This document shows positions 13,246 through 14,291 of a DNA stretch of 14,291 bases, in pieces. The notes beneath the pieces are model-generated. The model did no database searches and was not told the DNA's origin. It saw only the letters and a program-made list of their open reading frames with translations. A program made the translations under genes and the position numbers. This DNA is from Clostridia bacterium (GTDB lineage: Bacteria > Bacillota > Sulfobacillia > SLMV01). Within the stretch, counting starts at the first letter, position 1. The number at the start of each line of letters is the position of its first letter. The stretch lies in NCBI GenBank assembly GCA_007133365.1, contig SLMV01000010.1, forward strand, positions 1 through 14,291, in the 5' to 3' direction.

Positions 13246-13566
13246 ATGACCAAGGAATTTCGTATTGAGGAGCATCCAATTTTAGACTTTCAACGACGAC
13301 GACGTGTCGCCTTTTCTTTTGAAGGACGCACGCTCGAAGGATATGAGGGCGAGCCCGTTGCGGCCGCCCTTCACGCTTTGGGAATCAAGGTGCTACGTCA
13401 CAGCATAAGATGGAAACGGCCCCGGGGCTTTTTTTGTGCCATCGGAAACTGTTCCGAGTGTTTGATGCGAATCGACGGGCGTCCGAACGTTCGAAGCTGC
13501 GTCGAACCGCTTCGCGAGGGGATGAAGGTCGAGCGGCAAGAAGGTGAGGGTGATCTCATTGTATGA
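13246..13566 (+). CDS. [2Fe-2S] subunit of HcnA/SoxA-like dehydrogenase
   Basis: A 106-residue ferredoxin-like protein of the small Fer2 family found as the first subunit of hydrogen cyanide synthase (HcnA), opine oxidase and related proline or sarcosine dehydrogenase complexes. The beta-grasp starts at about 19 (RRVAFSFEGRTLEGYEGEPVAA across 19-40). The cluster cysteines are C64, C69, C72 and C85, in FFCAIGNCSEC and DGRPNVRSC, followed by the typical PLREGMKVERQ. No signal peptide is seen. The ATG at 13246 is supported by GGTGAAGG (13237-13244) and by the normal family length; upstream in-frame sequence is leader. It overlaps the following flavoprotein by about 8 bp. The family is clear; the substrate of the complex is not. 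Confidence 0.86.
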   Translation: MTKEFRIEEHPILDFQRRRRVAFSFEGRTLEGYEGEPVAAALHALGIKVLRHSIRWKRPRGFFCAIGNCSECLMRIDGRPNVRSCVEPLREGMKVERQEGEGDLIV

Positions 13567-14291
13567 GGTGGAGATTGCAGTGGTGGGCGCCGGGCCGGCC
13601 GGACTCAGTGCCGCTCGAGAGGCGGCCGGTTGGGGGGCGTCGGTAACGGTGTATGACCGGGATGAGCGCCCGGGTGGGCAATTAATTAAGCAAACCCACC
13701 GATTCTTCGGATCCAAAGCCCAACGGGCGGGCACACGGGGCATTCATATCGCCAGTCAGCTCGCCCGGGAATTCGAGCAGGAACCGCGCGCATCGCTTTT
13801 TCAAAATGCAAATGTCCTCGCCTATTATCCCGATAAGGTGATGGCGTATGAAAAGGACGGACGCTGGGAGAAATGCCGTCCTAAAACCCTCATCATTGCG
13901 ACCGGGGCCTCGGAACGTCCTTTGGCGTTTCCCGGATCCGATCTTCCTGGGGTGTACGGCGCGGGGGCGATTCAGACCCTCATGAATGTCCACGGTGTTC
14001 GGCCCGGGCGGCGGGTCCTGATGGTCGGAGCCGGCAACATTGGATTGATCGTCGCTTATCAGCTCCTCCAAGCCGATGTGGAAGTGGCGGCCGTCATTGA
14101 GGCCAGCGGCAACGTGGGGGGTTATTGGGTACACGCCAGCAAACTTCGGCGGCTGGGGGTGCCCATTTTGACCCACCACTCGATTGAGCGGGCCCTGGGG
14201 GATCGTGAAGTAACGGGCGCACGGATCACCGAGTTGGACGCCGATTGGAATCCGGTTTCGGGGACCGATCGTGTCATCGATTGCGATGCGA
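13559..14291 (+). CDS. FAD/NAD(P)-binding oxidoreductase (3' truncated), HcnB-like
   Basis: The first 244 residues of a flavoprotein cut by the right edge. The FAD-binding GAGPAG is at 10-15, followed by DRDERPGGQLIKQTHRFFG (33-51). ATGASERP (114-121) is the usual strand before the NAD domain, and a second dinucleotide motif GAGNIG is at 157-162. This two-domain architecture, directly after a [2Fe-2S] subunit, is that of HcnB, opine oxidase subunit A and related dehydrogenase alpha subunits; thioredoxin reductase-like enzymes share the fold. The TTG at 13559 is taken as start because GGTGAGGG (13543-13550) is 8 nt upstream; a GTG at 13568 would lie 17 nt from it. Overlap with the previous stop is 8 bp. 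Downstream subunits, if any, lie outside the window. Confidence 0.85.
   Translation, partial: MYEVEIAVVGAGPAGLSAAREAAGWGASVTVYDRDERPGGQLIKQTHRFFGSKAQRAGTRGIHIASQLAREFEQEPRASLFQNANVLAYYPDKVMAYEKDGRWEKCRPKTLIIATGASERPLAFPGSDLPGVYGAGAIQTLMNVHGVRPGRRVLMVGAGNIGLIVAYQLLQADVEVAAVIEASGNVGGYWVHASKLRRLGVPILTHHSIERALGDREVTGARITELDADWNPVSGTDRVIDCDA

Noticed and set aside
13682..14179. Reverse-strand open frame of 165 codons
   Set aside because: It is antisense to the flavoprotein, which has both dinucleotide-binding motifs; long shadow frames are common in this composition.
1..14291. CRISPR arrays, tRNA/rRNA genes, insertion sequences, phage or toxin-antitoxin genes
   Set aside because: No regularly spaced repeats, cloverleaf-like stretches, transposase motifs or integrase motifs were seen on either strand.

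Overview
The window is a dense, almost wholly co-directional stretch of bacterial chromosome. It joins the end of a flagellar operon to a translation, envelope and isoprenoid housekeeping operon, and ends in an accessory region. The order flhF-flhG-...-sigD-rpsB-tsf-pyrH-frr-uppS-cdsA-dxr-rseP is the conserved arrangement of Firmicutes (Bacillus and Clostridia type). The DNA is moderately GC-rich, with many GTG and TTG starts and G-rich ribosome binding sites. This suggests a deep-branching, motile, Gram-positive-type organism that uses the MEP isoprenoid route. A Sulfobacillus-like Firmicute would fit, but the genus is a guess.

Region by region: (1) 1-3112 holds flhF (cut at the left edge), flhG, a YcgR/MotI-like PilZ gene and a FliA/SigD-type flagellar sigma factor, all overlapping or nearly so. 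The chemotaxis genes that sit between flhG and sigD in Bacillus are absent, and a c-di-GMP receptor gene occupies that place. (2) 3113-3288 is a 176-bp gap with a good extended -10 promoter and a leader able to fold into strong hairpins. (3) 3289-5993 is rpsB-tsf-pyrH-frr (ribosomal protein S2, EF-Ts, UMP kinase, ribosome recycling factor). (4) 5990-11965 is an uncharacterised 87-residue protein followed by uppS, cdsA, dxr, rseP, ispG and surE. Most junctions here are overlaps of 4-20 bp, so translation is probably coupled through the run. uppS, dxr and ispG all serve polyprenyl synthesis, cdsA serves phospholipids and rseP is an intramembrane protease. proS, which often follows, is not here. 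(5) 11993-12991, on the opposite strand, is an ATP-grasp gene of the D-Ala-D-Ala ligase family that lacks some canonical Ddl motifs. (6) 12992-13245 is a 254-bp divergent intergenic region rich in inverted repeats. (7) 13246-14291 begins a redox operon: a small [2Fe-2S] protein and a two-dinucleotide-domain flavoprotein (cut at the right edge), resembling the first two subunits of HcnABC/opine oxidase/proline dehydrogenase-type complexes.

No tRNA, rRNA, CRISPR array, insertion sequence or phage gene was seen. All coding calls rest on reading motifs by eye. Fold-based, promoter and orthology claims are marked as inference.
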